Origin: Falsiroseomonas sp044341625 | Lineage (GTDB): Bacteria > Pseudomonadota > Alphaproteobacteria > Acetobacterales > Acetobacteraceae | Assembly (NCBI GenBank): GCA_044341625.1 | Contig: JBIIRI010000004.1 | Span: 1 to 53,602 of the forward strand | Direction: 5' to 3' | DNA length: 53,602 bases | Shown here: in pieces, positions 39,881 to 47,819 of the stretch | Layout of the letters: each line of letters begins with the position of its first letter | How positions within the stretch are numbered: the stretch's first letter is position 1 | The notes under the pieces: model-generated | What the model was told of the DNA's origin: nothing | What the model saw: the letters and a program-made list of their open reading frames with translations, nothing else | The model's database searches: none | Program-made: the position numbers and the translations under genes

Positions 39881-40231
39881 TCAACGTCCCCCAGCGGCGC
39901 GCAGCGGTACCACCGCGGCGTCGGGCACGCGGCCCATATCGGCGTCGCGCTGCGCCTGCGCCTCCTTCTCCCGGAGTGCGGCGAGTTCGGCTTCCAGCAG
40001 CTTCGCGGCCTGTTCGATGCGCGCGGCGCGACGGCGGGCGGGCAGGGCAGAGGCCCAGGCGATGGTGGCGCCGAGCAGGAAAGCCAGCCCGGCCGCCAGC
40101 AGGACGGCCATGCCGAGCGGCGCGACCCAGACCAGGTCGAAGGGCCACAGCCTGATCTCGACATCCTGGGTATTCGACAGCCCGAACAGGGCGAGCAGGA
40201 CAAGAAGCGGTACGAAGAAGACCCAGCGCAT
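39881..40231 (-). CDS. lapA: LapA (DUF1049) domain membrane protein
   Basis: A 116-residue inner-membrane protein of the LapA/DUF1049 family. The first helix is RWVFFVPLLVLLALFGLSN, followed by TQDVEIRLWPFDLVWVAPLGMAVLLAAGLAFLLGATIAW, which holds the second helix; the cytoplasmic tail is a coiled coil (RRRAARIEQAAKLLEAELAALRE) with an acidic end. In E. coli the relatives LapA/LapB (YciS/YciM) control LpxC turnover. The order lapA-pyrF-trpF is conserved in this group. ATG 40231 is used; an ATG 14 codons further up gives an unusual Pro/Arg-rich start. Confidence 0.87.
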   Translation of the reverse strand: MRWVFFVPLLVLLALFGLSNTQDVEIRLWPFDLVWVAPLGMAVLLAAGLAFLLGATIAWASALPARRRAARIEQAAKLLEAELAALREKEAQAQRDADMGRVPDAAVVPLRAAGGR

Positions 40232-40316
40232 CGCGATCCTCTCTGGCGGAAACGGGCGGTTCCGGGGCGGCAAGGTCTACGCCGGCACAAGCGCGGCGGG
40301 AAGGCCGGCGAGAGGG

Positions 40317-41318
40317 TCAGCCAGCCTGCCAGTTCAGGCGGCGGCGCAGCCAGTCACGATAGGCGGTCGATACCTCCGCCGGCGGACACAGGGTGGCGAG
40401 GAGATCCGCGGCCTCCTCCCCCCCGACGCGGCGGGTCGCCGCCTCCTCGGGCTCTCGCGCTTCCTCCACCCAGTTGCGCGCCGCGCCGCGCCACAGCGCG
40501 ACCGCATCGGCCGAAGTGAGCGCCGGCAGCACCAGCAGGCCACGCACGCGCAAGGCCGCGCCCGCCGCGCGGGACGCCGCGACCAGCTCCGGCTGCGGCC
40601 GGTCGCCGAACAGCTCCCCGAAGCTCGCGACATCGGCCAGGGTAGGATCGCGGCCAGGGCGCTCGCCATCGAAGCCGAACCACGGCACCAGGCCGAGCGC
40701 CGCGGCGCGGGCCATCGCGTCGGGCCCGGCCAGCACCACCGCATCCGCGATGCCCGCGCCAACCGCCGCATCGGGCCCGAGGCCGGCGGGCAGGAAGACC
40801 GGGGTCGCGCCGCGCCCGATCAGGTCGAGGGCCAGCAACGCGCCAGCCTCCGCCGCGCCGGGCCCGGGCAGCGCGAGGCGGAGCGGTTGCGCCCCGGTGA
40901 GCGGACCACGGCCGGCGACCAGGACAGGCACGAGACTGCCGGCAATGGCGGGCCAGTGGCGCGGCTCGTAGCGGGCGCGGCTGTCGCCGACGAGCAGCGC
41001 CTGCGCCGCCGGCCCCGTCAGCACCAGAAGCATCCGCCCATCCGGCGCGGAGGACGCGGCGAACCGGTTGGCCGCGGTGATCCCGTCCGGGCCACCCAGA
41101 AGGCTGACCCGCAGCGCCGCCGCCTGCACCAGGCCACGGGCCAGGCCCTGCGCGGCCCGCGCGCCGAATTCGGCGGCGGGGCCGCCCTCCGGGCCGGGAA
41201 CCAGCAAGGTGGCGGCTTCCGGCACGCCGGTGGCGGCTTGCAGCGGGCGCCCCGGAAGGGCGGCGGCCGCCAGTGCGGCGCCGATCATGGCCCTGCGGGT
41301 GGCGCGCGATTCCGTCAT
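40317..41318 (-). CDS. Secreted Bug/TctC-like protein, divergent
   Basis: A 333-residue exported protein. The N-terminus has a twin-Arg signal-type sequence (MTESRATRRAMIGAALAAAALPG) and the rest has a weak Bug/TctC-like pattern (LLVPGPEGGPAAEFGARAAQGLARGL, DGRMLLVLTGPAAQALLVG, IADAVVLAGPDAMARAAALGLVPWFGF). It is Ala-rich and unusually divergent: the normal family PFPPGGxxD loop is replaced by VPGPEGGPA. I am not sure it is a functional solute-binding protein. It lies 85 bases ahead of lapA and about 100 bases downstream of the LOV kinase, on the same strand as both. Confidence 0.72.
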   Translation of the reverse strand: MTESRATRRAMIGAALAAAALPGRPLQAATGVPEAATLLVPGPEGGPAAEFGARAAQGLARGLVQAAALRVSLLGGPDGITAANRFAASSAPDGRMLLVLTGPAAQALLVGDSRARYEPRHWPAIAGSLVPVLVAGRGPLTGAQPLRLALPGPGAAEAGALLALDLIGRGATPVFLPAGLGPDAAVGAGIADAVVLAGPDAMARAAALGLVPWFGFDGERPGRDPTLADVASFGELFGDRPQPELVAASRAAGAALRVRGLLVLPALTSADAVALWRGAARNWVEEAREPEEAATRRVGGEEAADLLATLCPPAEVSTAYRDWLRRRLNWQAG

Positions 41319-41420
41319 CCGATCGGCCTCCCCTGTCACGAGCGGGCACCTAGGCGCCCCAATGGGGCGAAAAGGTGGCGCGGTCGGATGGCGACGGGTC
41401 CAGGCAGCGGCAAAGGGGGG

Positions 41421-43475
41421 CTACTCGGAGCCACCGGCCGGCACGGCCGCCGCGCGCGACAGGGCATGCAGGGTCCGCTCGACAAGGCGCGGCAGGTCCC
41501 CCACCACCGCCGCGATGCCCACCGCATCGCCGGCCACGGCGGCGCGCTCCAGCGCCGTGCCCGCTTCGCGCAAGGCCGCCGCGCCGAAGGTGCCGGCGGC
41601 AGATTGCAGCGCATGAGCTTCCTGCTCCACCTGCGCCGGCGACGGGTCCTGCACCAGGCGGCGCACGCGCGCCAGCGTCTCCGCGGCGAAGACGCCGAGC
41701 AGGTCTGGCAGGCGCCCGGGCCCGACGGCGGCGCGCAGTTCCTCCAGCGTCTCGCGGACCAGCAGCGCATGGGACGGGCCGGGCTCTGCGACCGGGGCCG
41801 TGGCGCGTGGCCGCGCCGGCACGGCGGCCAGCAGGGCCGCGACCGCGCCGAGCAGCCCAGCACGATCGACCGGCTTGGTCAGATGCGCATCCATGCCGGC
41901 CGACAGGCTGCGCTGCACATCGCCCGGCATGGCGGAGGCGGTCAGCGCCAGGATCCGCACCCGCCCCGCCGCCCCGCCGAGCGCCCGAATGCGCCGCGTC
42001 GCCTCATAGCCATCGAGGCCAGGCATGCGGACATCCATCAGCACCGCGTCATAGGATCCGCTGGCGGCGGCTTCCACGGCCGTCTCGCCGTCGCGGGCCA
42101 GATCCACCTCGTAGCCCGCCTTCCGAAGGATGGCGGCGGCGACCAATTGGCTCGCCTCGCTGTCCTCGACCAGCAACAGGCGTGCGAAGGGGGCATCGCC
42201 GGCCAGGCGGCGCGCCGGCGCCTCGGCGCGGGCGAGTTCGGGCAGGGCGGGCGCATCCTCCGCCGCCGCGCGGAGCGGCAGGTCGAAGCGGAACACGCTG
42301 CCCGCGCCCGGCTCGCTCTCCACACCGATCTGGCCGCCCATCAGCCCGACCAACCGCCGGCAGATCATCAGCCCAAGGCCCGATCCGCCATGCCGGCGGG
42401 CGGTGCCGGCATCGGCCTGCTGGAAGCGCCGGAACAGGCGGCGGCGCAGCTGCGCGGGGATGCCCGCGCCGGTGTCGCGCACCTCGACCACGATCCGCTC
42501 GGCGTCGCGCGCGACCTTGATCTCCACGGAACCGGATGCGGTGAACTTGATCGCATTCTCCACCAGGTTCAGCAGCACCTGCCGAAGCCGCCTTGCATCG
42601 CCCATGATCCGGGCGGGAAGGGCGGCATCGAGGCTGGCGCTCAGGCGCAGCCCCTTGTCGGCGGCGGTGGCGGCGAGCAGCGCCAGCACATCGCGCACCG
42701 GCTGGCCGGGATCGAAGGCGAAATCCTCGAGCTCGAGTTGCCCGGCCTCGATGCGCGACAGGTCGAGCAACTCGTTGACCGTCCACAGCAGCGTCTCGCC
42801 CGACCGGCGGGCGGTCTCGGCATAGGCGCGCTGTTCCGAATCGAGCGGCGTGTCGAGCAGCAGGGACAGCGTGCCGAGCACGCCGTTCAACGGGGTCCGC
42901 ACCTCGTGGCTGACAAAGGCGAGGAAGTCGGATTTCTCGGCATTCGCCCGTTCGGCCGCGCGGCGGGCGCGGCGGGCCGCGTCCTCGGCCTTCACGCGCT
43001 CCGTCACGTCATGCTGGATGCCGAGGAGGGAGACCAGCTTCCCCGTGGCGTCATGGACCGGCGAGATATGCAGTTCGTTGACGAAGCGCTTGCCATCGCG
43101 GCGGTAATTCACCAGGCGGATGTCGATCGGCGCGGCCTTGGCGATGGCCTGGCGGATGGCGCGCACCGCGGCCGGGTCGGTGCCCGGCCCCTGAAGGAAG
43201 CGGCAGTTGCGGCCGATCACCTCCTCCGGCGGGTAGCCGGTGATGCGGTGGAAGGCCGGGTTGGCGAAGACGATCGGGCAGTCTGGCTGGTTCGGGTCGC
43301 TGATCACCACGCCCGTGGGCGCGGCGGCAACGGAGGCGGCGAGCGCCCCGGCGAACCGGTTCGCGGCGGCGAGGGCGAGCGCGGCGGCGGCGTGGCGCGC
43401 CGCCTCCGCCGCCACGGCCGCCCCTGGGGCCGCGTCTTCACGCGTCGTAGGAGACGAGCGCTTCGAACGGGACAT
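41421..43475 (-). CDS. LOV-domain hybrid histidine kinase
   Basis: A soluble hybrid kinase of about 684 residues with no membrane helix. Domains in order: LOV photosensor (about residues 50-155) with GRNCRFLQG, photoactive Cys91, and LVNYRRDGKRFVNELHISPV plus GIQ for FMN contact; HisKA with His190 in FVSHEVRTPLNG; HATPase_c with NLVENAIKF, DTGAGI and GGSGLGLMI; receiver with Asp481 in LMDVRMPGLDG; and a C-terminal HPt-like domain with His621 in HALQSAAGTFGA. It is a blue-light phosphorelay. The start is uncertain: ATG 43475 is used, and both it and ATG 43487 lie inside the apt coding region. No response-regulator gene is adjacent. Confidence 0.93.
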   Translation of the reverse strand: MSRSKRSSPTTREDAAPGAAVAAEAARHAAAALALAAANRFAGALAASVAAAPTGVVISDPNQPDCPIVFANPAFHRITGYPPEEVIGRNCRFLQGPGTDPAAVRAIRQAIAKAAPIDIRLVNYRRDGKRFVNELHISPVHDATGKLVSLLGIQHDVTERVKAEDAARRARRAAERANAEKSDFLAFVSHEVRTPLNGVLGTLSLLLDTPLDSEQRAYAETARRSGETLLWTVNELLDLSRIEAGQLELEDFAFDPGQPVRDVLALLAATAADKGLRLSASLDAALPARIMGDARRLRQVLLNLVENAIKFTASGSVEIKVARDAERIVVEVRDTGAGIPAQLRRRLFRRFQQADAGTARRHGGSGLGLMICRRLVGLMGGQIGVESEPGAGSVFRFDLPLRAAAEDAPALPELARAEAPARRLAGDAPFARLLLVEDSEASQLVAAAILRKAGYEVDLARDGETAVEAAASGSYDAVLMDVRMPGLDGYEATRRIRALGGAAGRVRILALTASAMPGDVQRSLSAGMDAHLTKPVDRAGLLGAVAALLAAVPARPRATAPVAEPGPSHALLVRETLEELRAAVGPGRLPDLLGVFAAETLARVRRLVQDPSPAQVEQEAHALQSAAGTFGAAALREAGTALERAAVAGDAVGIAAVVGDLPRLVERTLHALSRAAAVPAGGSE

Positions 43476-44019
43476 CGAGGCGTTCACGGCCCTTGAGGAA
43501 GCTCAATTCGATCAGGCAGGCCGCGCAGGGCACGACCGCGCCGGCCTGCCGCAGCAGCGAGATGCCGGCCGACATCGTCCCACCCGTCGCCAGCAGGTCA
43601 TCGAGCAGGACGACACGCTTGCCGGCCGGCACGGCATCCGCCTGCATCTCGATGCGGTCGGTGCCGTATTCCAGCGCGTAGTTCAGGCCGATGGTGAGCC
43701 CCGGCAGCTTGCGCGGCTTGCGGAGCATCACGAAGCCAAGGCCCAGTTCGAGCGCCAGCGGTGCGGCGACGAGGAAGCCCCGGCTTTCGATCCCGGCCAG
43801 GATGTCGGGCTTGTAGGGCGCGATCTGGGCCGCCATCCGCGCCATGGCGGCGCGCCAGGCCGGCCCGTGCCGGAGCAGTGTCGAGATATCGTAGAACAGG
43901 ATGCCCGGCTTCGGGAAATCCGGGATGCCGCGAATATGCGCCTTGATATCGATGCCCGGATCGGCCTCGAGGCGCGCGAGCGGCGCGCCATCGCCGGGCT
44001 TGGTCGGCTGGTCGGTCAT
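43438..44019 (-). CDS. apt: Adenine phosphoribosyltransferase
   Basis: A 193-residue purine-salvage enzyme that makes AMP from adenine and PRPP. Family parts are IRGIPDFPKPGILFYDISTLL near residue 30, GIESRGFLVAAPLALELGLGF, RKPRKLPG, and the PRPP loop RVVLLDDLLATGGTMSAGI, with Ala-Thr-Gly-Gly-Thr intact. The ATG at 44019 gives a slightly long N-terminus of about 20 residues ahead of the core. The LOV kinase start lies within its last codons, so the genes overlap by about 38 bases on the same strand. Confidence 0.95.
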   Translation of the reverse strand: MTDQPTKPGDGAPLARLEADPGIDIKAHIRGIPDFPKPGILFYDISTLLRHGPAWRAAMARMAAQIAPYKPDILAGIESRGFLVAAPLALELGLGFVMLRKPRKLPGLTIGLNYALEYGTDRIEMQADAVPAGKRVVLLDDLLATGGTMSAGISLLRQAGAVVPCAACLIELSFLKGRERLDVPFEALVSYDA

Positions 44020-44232
44020 CGGGACGGTCGCGCGGCTCCTTCGGGGCCGGAAGGGCACGCTTCGCCCCGGCCGCGCACCATCCTGCGCGAACCTCGGGAC
44101 AACTTGCCTTCCTCTCGGGCCACGCTACGCCGAGCGGTGGGCAGCCCGCAACCGTCCGCTGAACGGGGCCTGCAAGGCGGGCGCGACGGGCGGGGCTTGG
44201 CGCGGTGCGGCGGGCGGGCCACATCGGGCGCC

Positions 44233-44427
44233 ATGACGCGCCCGATGATCGCCCTGTTCGCCGGTCTTGCCGGCTTCGCCGCCTATGTCGCGCTGGTCGT
44301 GGTGCTGGCGGATTTCGTGCTGGACCTCCATTGGGTTGTGCAGCTCGCCTACTTCCTGGTCGCCGGCATCGCCTGGGCGCCGGCGGCCCGCCGGCTGATG
44401 TTCTGGGGGGCGGGCGTCACGCGCTGA
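44233..44427 (+). CDS. DUF2842 small membrane protein
   Basis: A 64-residue protein matching DUF2842, an alphaproteobacterial family of unknown function. It has two membrane helices: MIALFAGLAGFAAYVALVVV and WVVQLAYFLVAGIAWAPAA, with the family-like GIAWxxPA and a short RRLMFW end. The gene is divergent from apt and convergent with the porin gene. A GC hairpin follows its stop. Confidence 0.83.
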   Translation: MTRPMIALFAGLAGFAAYVALVVVLADFVLDLHWVVQLAYFLVAGIAWAPAARRLMFWGAGVTR

Positions 44428-44435
44428 CCCCGGCA

Positions 44436-44465
44436 GGGCGACCGGCGGCGAACCGCCGGCCGCCC
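44436..44465. terminator. Shared GC hairpin between convergent genes
   Basis: Arms GGGCG (44436-44440) plus CCGGCGG (44442-44448) pair with CCGCCGG (44453-44459) plus CGCCC (44461-44465), with a CGAA loop and one A/C mismatch. It sits between the convergent DUF2842 and porin stops and could end transcription from both sides. No T run is present. Confidence 0.5.
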
Positions 44466-44472
44466 AGACGGG

Positions 44473-45246
44473 TCAGAACGGCCGGCTGACCCCGGCGATC
44501 ACCCGCGTGCCGCAGAAGCTCTGCCCGCCAAAGCAGTCCGCGCGGTCGAGGGAGGTCGTGCTGAAGGTCAGCGCGCCGACCACGCCATAACCGAGTTCCC
44601 GCGACAGGCCGAAGGCGAAGACGTTGTAGTCCGGCGTGCCGAATTCGCCATGACCGGCGGGCGAGGTGATGTTGTATTGGATCCACTGGCGGCCGAAGCG
44701 CACCGAGCCGGTGATGTCGAAGTCGAGCTTCATGTCGAAGCCGAGTTCGACGTACCAGGCCTCCCCGGATTCGAAATTGAAGTTCGGCGCGTAGCTGACC
44801 TGGCCCACCAGCTTCAACGGGTCGATCTCGTAGCTGGCGCGGAGGCTCACTTCCCACCACGCCCAATCGAAGCCATCCGGGGCGGCCTCATAGCCGGGAT
44901 AGCCGAAATAGGTCGCCCCGAGATCGAGCTTCACGCCGCCCAGGGTGAAGCGGTACCCGGCATTGAAATCGAGTTCCTGGCGGAGGTTGGTGCCGGGAAA
45001 AGCGGCGTTGGAGACGAAGGCGCCGACATAGAGGCCCGAGCTATGCTCGACATCGAGCGTCAGCTGCGCCGCCGGTCCACCACGGGTCTGGCTGATGCCG
45101 CGAAACACATAGTCGCTGAGCAGCGCCGGCGTCGTCGTGACGGTCACGCCCAGGCTTTCCAGGCTCTGCTGGGCCGAGACTGGCGCTGGAACGAGCAGGG
45201 CAGCGGCGGCGAGTGCTGCCGAGCCGAAGAAATATGCAATCTTCAT
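44473..45246 (-). CDS. TorF-family putative porin
   Basis: A 257-residue outer-membrane beta-barrel protein. The signal peptide is MKIAYFFGSAALAAAALLVP with cleavage near VSA-QQ. The mature part has the Gcw_chp/TorF signature: TTTPALLSDYVFRGISQTRGGPAAQL, GLYVGAFVSNA, ELDFNAGYRF, DLGATYFGYPG, YEIDPLKLVGQVSYAPNF and a final aromatic residue (GVSRPF) for barrel assembly. Alternating hydrophobic and polar residues fit strands. Its upstream region is unusually AT-rich and likely holds the promoter. The transported solute is unknown. Confidence 0.9.
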   Translation of the reverse strand: MKIAYFFGSAALAAAALLVPAPVSAQQSLESLGVTVTTTPALLSDYVFRGISQTRGGPAAQLTLDVEHSSGLYVGAFVSNAAFPGTNLRQELDFNAGYRFTLGGVKLDLGATYFGYPGYEAAPDGFDWAWWEVSLRASYEIDPLKLVGQVSYAPNFNFESGEAWYVELGFDMKLDFDITGSVRFGRQWIQYNITSPAGHGEFGTPDYNVFAFGLSRELGYGVVGALTFSTTSLDRADCFGGQSFCGTRVIAGVSRPF

Positions 45247-45312
45247 GGCTGGTCCTTTGCTGAGCCGAAAACGTGTTGCGGCGCAGCAAAAGACGGGCCG
45301 AGGATGGCAGTA

Positions 45313-45318
45313 TGTATA
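45313..45318 (-). promoter_or_regulatory. Probable -10 box of the porin gene in an AT-rich island
   Basis: TATACA on the minus strand lies in a short AT-rich segment (45311-45327) about 70 bases ahead of the porin ATG. This is one of the most AT-rich spots in the window. No good -35 box was seen 17 bases upstream, so activation by a regulator is possible. Confidence 0.4.
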
Positions 45319-45373
45319 ATTATTAACCACCGGCTGAGATTCGGAGAGGCCTGATCGGGCCGGGCGCCGGCCC

Positions 45374-45414
45374 AAAAACAAAAACCCCGCCAGGGCTGAT
45401 GCCCTGGCGGGGTT
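45374..45414 (-). terminator. Rho-independent terminator of tRNA-Pro
   Basis: On the minus strand a 14-base-pair stem (arms at 45401-45414 and 45383-45396, loop ATCA) is followed by TTTGTTTTT. It starts about 18 bases after the tRNA 3' end and is the strongest terminator in the window. Confidence 0.9.
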
Positions 45415-45431
45415 TGCGCGCCGCGCGTTGC

Positions 45432-45508
45432 TGGTCGGAGTGAGAGGATTCGAACCTCCGGCCCCTGCGTCCCGAACACAGTGCTCTACCAGGCTGAGCT
45501 ACACTCCG
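45432..45508 (-). tRNA. tRNA-Pro, anticodon CGG
   Basis: A 77-base gene with genome-encoded CCA. The acceptor stem begins CGGAGTG and pairs with CACTCCG; the D arm GCTC-AGCCTGGTA-GAGC, the anticodon loop TTCGGGA (anticodon CGG, reading CCG codons) on a CTGTG/CGCAG stem, and the T arm with GGTTCGAATCC are all present. CCG is expected to be a major Pro codon at this GC content. It has its own promoter (45533-45561) and terminator. Confidence 0.96.
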
Positions 45509-45532
45509 GCACGGCATCGGCGCGAGGGCGTG

Positions 45533-45561
45533 CGTATAGCGAAGCACCCGCGGGGGGGCAA
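45533..45561 (-). promoter_or_regulatory. Promoter of tRNA-Pro
   Basis: On the minus strand, -35 TTGCCC (45556-45561) and -10 TATACG (45533-45538) are 17 bases apart and point to the tRNA, whose 5' end is 24 bases further on. The -10 sequence is the same as that of the rplU promoter. Confidence 0.6.
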
Positions 45562-45649
45562 GCCAGGGTCACCACTCGTCCCCTCATCAATCATTGCATC
45601 GCTTCCGGAACGCTGCGAGGCTGCCGATGCAATCATGGAGGACGTGGCG

Positions 45650-46105
45650 ATGAGGGCATGGGTGATGACCGCTGTGGTCGCCGCGGGCGTGGGGTCGGCC
45701 GGCATCGCACTGGCGCAGGGCAATGTCACGGCCGAGCGCCGCGCCGGGTTCCGCGAGGTGGGGACCCAGATGGAAGCGATCGCCGGCATCGTGCAGTCGC
45801 GCGGTGACCAGCGACAGATCGCCGCGCGCGTCGACCAGATGCTTCCCTTCTTCCAGTCGCTGCCGAACCGCGTGCCGGCCGCCAGCCTGACCCCGCCCAC
45901 GGCGCAGGGCACGCAGGACGGCCAGACCCGCGCCCTTGCGGCAATCGACACCAACCGCGCCGATTTCGGCACCCGCCAGCAGGCCATGCTGACCGCGCTG
46001 GCCACGCTCAAGACCGCTGCCGAGGCCGGCAACGTCACGGGCGACATGCTGCGGACGACAGGCGGCACCTGCGGCGCCTGCCACCAGCAGTTCCGCGCCC
46101 GCTGA
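45650..46105 (+). CDS. Cytochrome c' (class II c-type cytochrome)
   Basis: A 151-residue periplasmic haem protein. A signal peptide (MRAWVMTAVVAAGVGSAGIALA, cleavage before QG) precedes a four-helix bundle with the single haem-binding site CGACH near the C-terminus, the hallmark of cytochrome c'. RRAGFREVGTQMEAI and QMLPFFQSLP fit the first two helices. Such proteins bind NO or CO and may protect against nitrosative stress. The start at 45650 is preceded by GGAGG at 45637-45641. It is convergent with a cytochrome b561 gene, so the two are neighbours but not an operon. Confidence 0.93.
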   Translation: MRAWVMTAVVAAGVGSAGIALAQGNVTAERRAGFREVGTQMEAIAGIVQSRGDQRQIAARVDQMLPFFQSLPNRVPAASLTPPTAQGTQDGQTRALAAIDTNRADFGTRQQAMLTALATLKTAAEAGNVTGDMLRTTGGTCGACHQQFRAR

Positions 46106-46153
46106 TCCGGCCGCTGCGTGCGCTGACCCGGACCTTCTCCCCGGGTGCTGGTG

Positions 46154-46843
46154 TCAGAAGATGCTGGCGGGCTTCAGCGTGCTGATCCACCACACGAAGC
46201 CGGCCGAGGCCGCGAGCAGCGCCAGCGCCAGAAGGTTGCTGCCCATGCGCGGGGCCGGCGTGCCCGCAGGGGCTTCCATCGCGCCGGTCAGCATCGGCTT
46301 TACCAGCTTGCGCCGCGCCACGACACGATAGGCCGCCACCGCCAGCACATGCAGCACGGCGCAGCCCAGGATCACCCAATAGGCGCGCAGATGCACCGAT
46401 GTCGCCAGGGTGCTCCAGGCCTCGTCCACACGCCGCGCCAACGGCCCTCGGGTGAAGATCAGGTCGTCGGCGAACAAACCGCTCAGCGCTTGCGTCAGCA
46501 GCAACGCCAGCAGGACCAGCACCATGACGGCGCCGGCGGCGTTGTGCCCGATCTCCGCCGGGACCTGTCGGTGGCGCAGATGGCAGAGATGCGCGAACAC
46601 CGCCTTCGGCCCCTTCACGAAACGTGCGAAGCGCGCCGTATCGGACCCCACCACGCCCCAGGCCAGGCGGAACAGCACCAGCGTCAGGATCGCGTAGCCC
46701 GACTGGAAATGCAGGTCGTAGCGAGAGGTTTCGGCGGTCCACCAGGAGAAGGGCAGCAACAGCGCCACGCCCCAATGCACCAGCCGCACCCAGGGATCCC
46801 AGACGCGGAGCCGCACCATATCGCCGCCCGACTGCGCCGCCAT
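46154..46843 (-). CDS. Cytochrome b561 family membrane protein
   Basis: A 229-residue di-haem cytochrome b of the bacterial b561/Ni-hydrogenase-type group with four or five membrane helices. RVWDPWVRLVHWGVALLLPFSWW carries one haem-ligand His, LHFQSGYAILTLVLFRLAWGVVG a second, then HNAAGAVMVLVLLALLLTQALSGLF and VHLRAYWVILGCAVLHVLAVAAYRVV others; AARRKLVKPMLTG is the usual C-terminal signature. It passes electrons to periplasmic c-type cytochromes; the cytochrome c' encoded on the other side (convergent) is a likely partner. The start at 46843 has GAAGAGGT upstream; an ATG nine codons earlier is possible. Confidence 0.92.
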   Translation of the reverse strand: MAAQSGGDMVRLRVWDPWVRLVHWGVALLLPFSWWTAETSRYDLHFQSGYAILTLVLFRLAWGVVGSDTARFARFVKGPKAVFAHLCHLRHRQVPAEIGHNAAGAVMVLVLLALLLTQALSGLFADDLIFTRGPLARRVDEAWSTLATSVHLRAYWVILGCAVLHVLAVAAYRVVARRKLVKPMLTGAMEAPAGTPAPRMGSNLLALALLAASAGFVWWISTLKPASIF

Positions 46844-46950
46844 GCCGCCGACCTCTTCATGCCCGCGCATCAGGCCCGACCCGGCCCCGCCGAGCAAGTC
46901 TCGAAGCGTGACGGTTGCGCCGGGGCCGAAGCTGCGGTCAGAGAGGCGCG

Positions 46951-47757
46951 ATGGACTGGATCCCCGCCCTTGCCGCCGCGCTGGCACCCTGGCACGCCGC
47001 CCTGGTCGCGGGCGCCTGCGCCTTCGGCGCCGCCTGGCTCGGGCGTGCAGCGGGGCGGCCCTTGCTTGGCGCGGCGGCGGCGGGAATCGGCGTGCTCGCC
47101 GGCTGGTGGTTCGCCTTTGGCGTGCTGACCGCGAGCCCCCGCCAACTGCCCGAAAGGCTGCCCCTGTTGATGCTCGGCCTGGTCCTGGCCGCCCCGCTGT
47201 TCGGCGGCGCCGCGCGATGGCGCGTTTGGCTGGCGCTGCCGCTGGCTGCGACCGGCGCGCTCTGGGCCGGGTGGTGGATGGCCGGCGCGCCGATGATCCT
47301 GCCGGATCTGGCCCGCGCCGCGCCCGTGCTGGCGGGTGTCGCGATCGCCACGCTGCTGCTGGCGCTGTCGGGCGGGCCGCGCTGGGCGGGGCCGGTGGCG
47401 GCCTCCGCGCTGTTCGCGGGCCTGCAGCTCGCGCCGCTCGCGGGGCCCTATCGTCTACTGGGTGGCGCGCTGCTGGCGGCGGCGGCCATCGCTGCGCTGG
47501 TGCGCCCCGGGAAGGGAAAGATGGCCCAGCCCGTTCTGATGGCGCTGCCGCTGGCCGGCGCGCTGGCCGCGCTCGCCGCGATCCCGATCGTGGCGCGCGG
47601 CGCCGCATCGGATGTCGCGGTGGCGGCGGCCCCCGTTGCGGCGCTGCTGCTCGGCGCGCCGGCCGGGGCGTGGCTGGCGGGCCGAAGGTCGGGCGCCCCC
47701 GTCGGGGCGGTCCTGGCGGGCGGGCTTATGGCCTGCGTCGCTTTTTTGCTGCGATGA
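46951..47757 (+). CDS. Polytopic membrane protein, unknown function
   Basis: A 268-residue, very Ala/Leu/Gly-rich protein with roughly eight to ten predicted membrane helices, for example LVAGACAFGAAWLGRAAG, LPLLMLGLVLAAPLFGG, LLGGALLAAAAIAAL and GAVLAGGLMACVAFLL, and very few charged residues. GAGAGAGGCGCG before ATG 46951 supplies a ribosome-binding site. I recognise no family; similar uncharacterised proteins are common in Acetobacteraceae. It is divergent from the cytochrome b561 gene and followed by the LysM gene, 62 bases later on the same strand. Confidence 0.75.
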   Translation: MDWIPALAAALAPWHAALVAGACAFGAAWLGRAAGRPLLGAAAAGIGVLAGWWFAFGVLTASPRQLPERLPLLMLGLVLAAPLFGGAARWRVWLALPLAATGALWAGWWMAGAPMILPDLARAAPVLAGVAIATLLLALSGGPRWAGPVAASALFAGLQLAPLAGPYRLLGGALLAAAAIAALVRPGKGKMAQPVLMALPLAGALAALAAIPIVARGAASDVAVAAAPVAALLLGAPAGAWLAGRRSGAPVGAVLAGGLMACVAFLLR

Positions 47758-47819
47758 CATCGTATTGATTTGACGGGAACACTTGTCCCGATGCCGAACA
47801 AGCCCGTAGTTACACAAGC

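Noticed and set aside
38778..43496. A 4.7 kb open frame on the plus strand
   Set aside because: It lies opposite trpF, pyrF, lapA, the Bug-like gene and the LOV kinase, has no family features and is rich in Arg, Gly and His, as expected of the antisense strand of GC-rich genes.
46850..47608. N-terminal extension of the b561 gene by more than 240 codons
   Set aside because: The residues are Arg/Pro/Ala-rich and opposite the membrane-protein gene; the b561 core starts near 46843.
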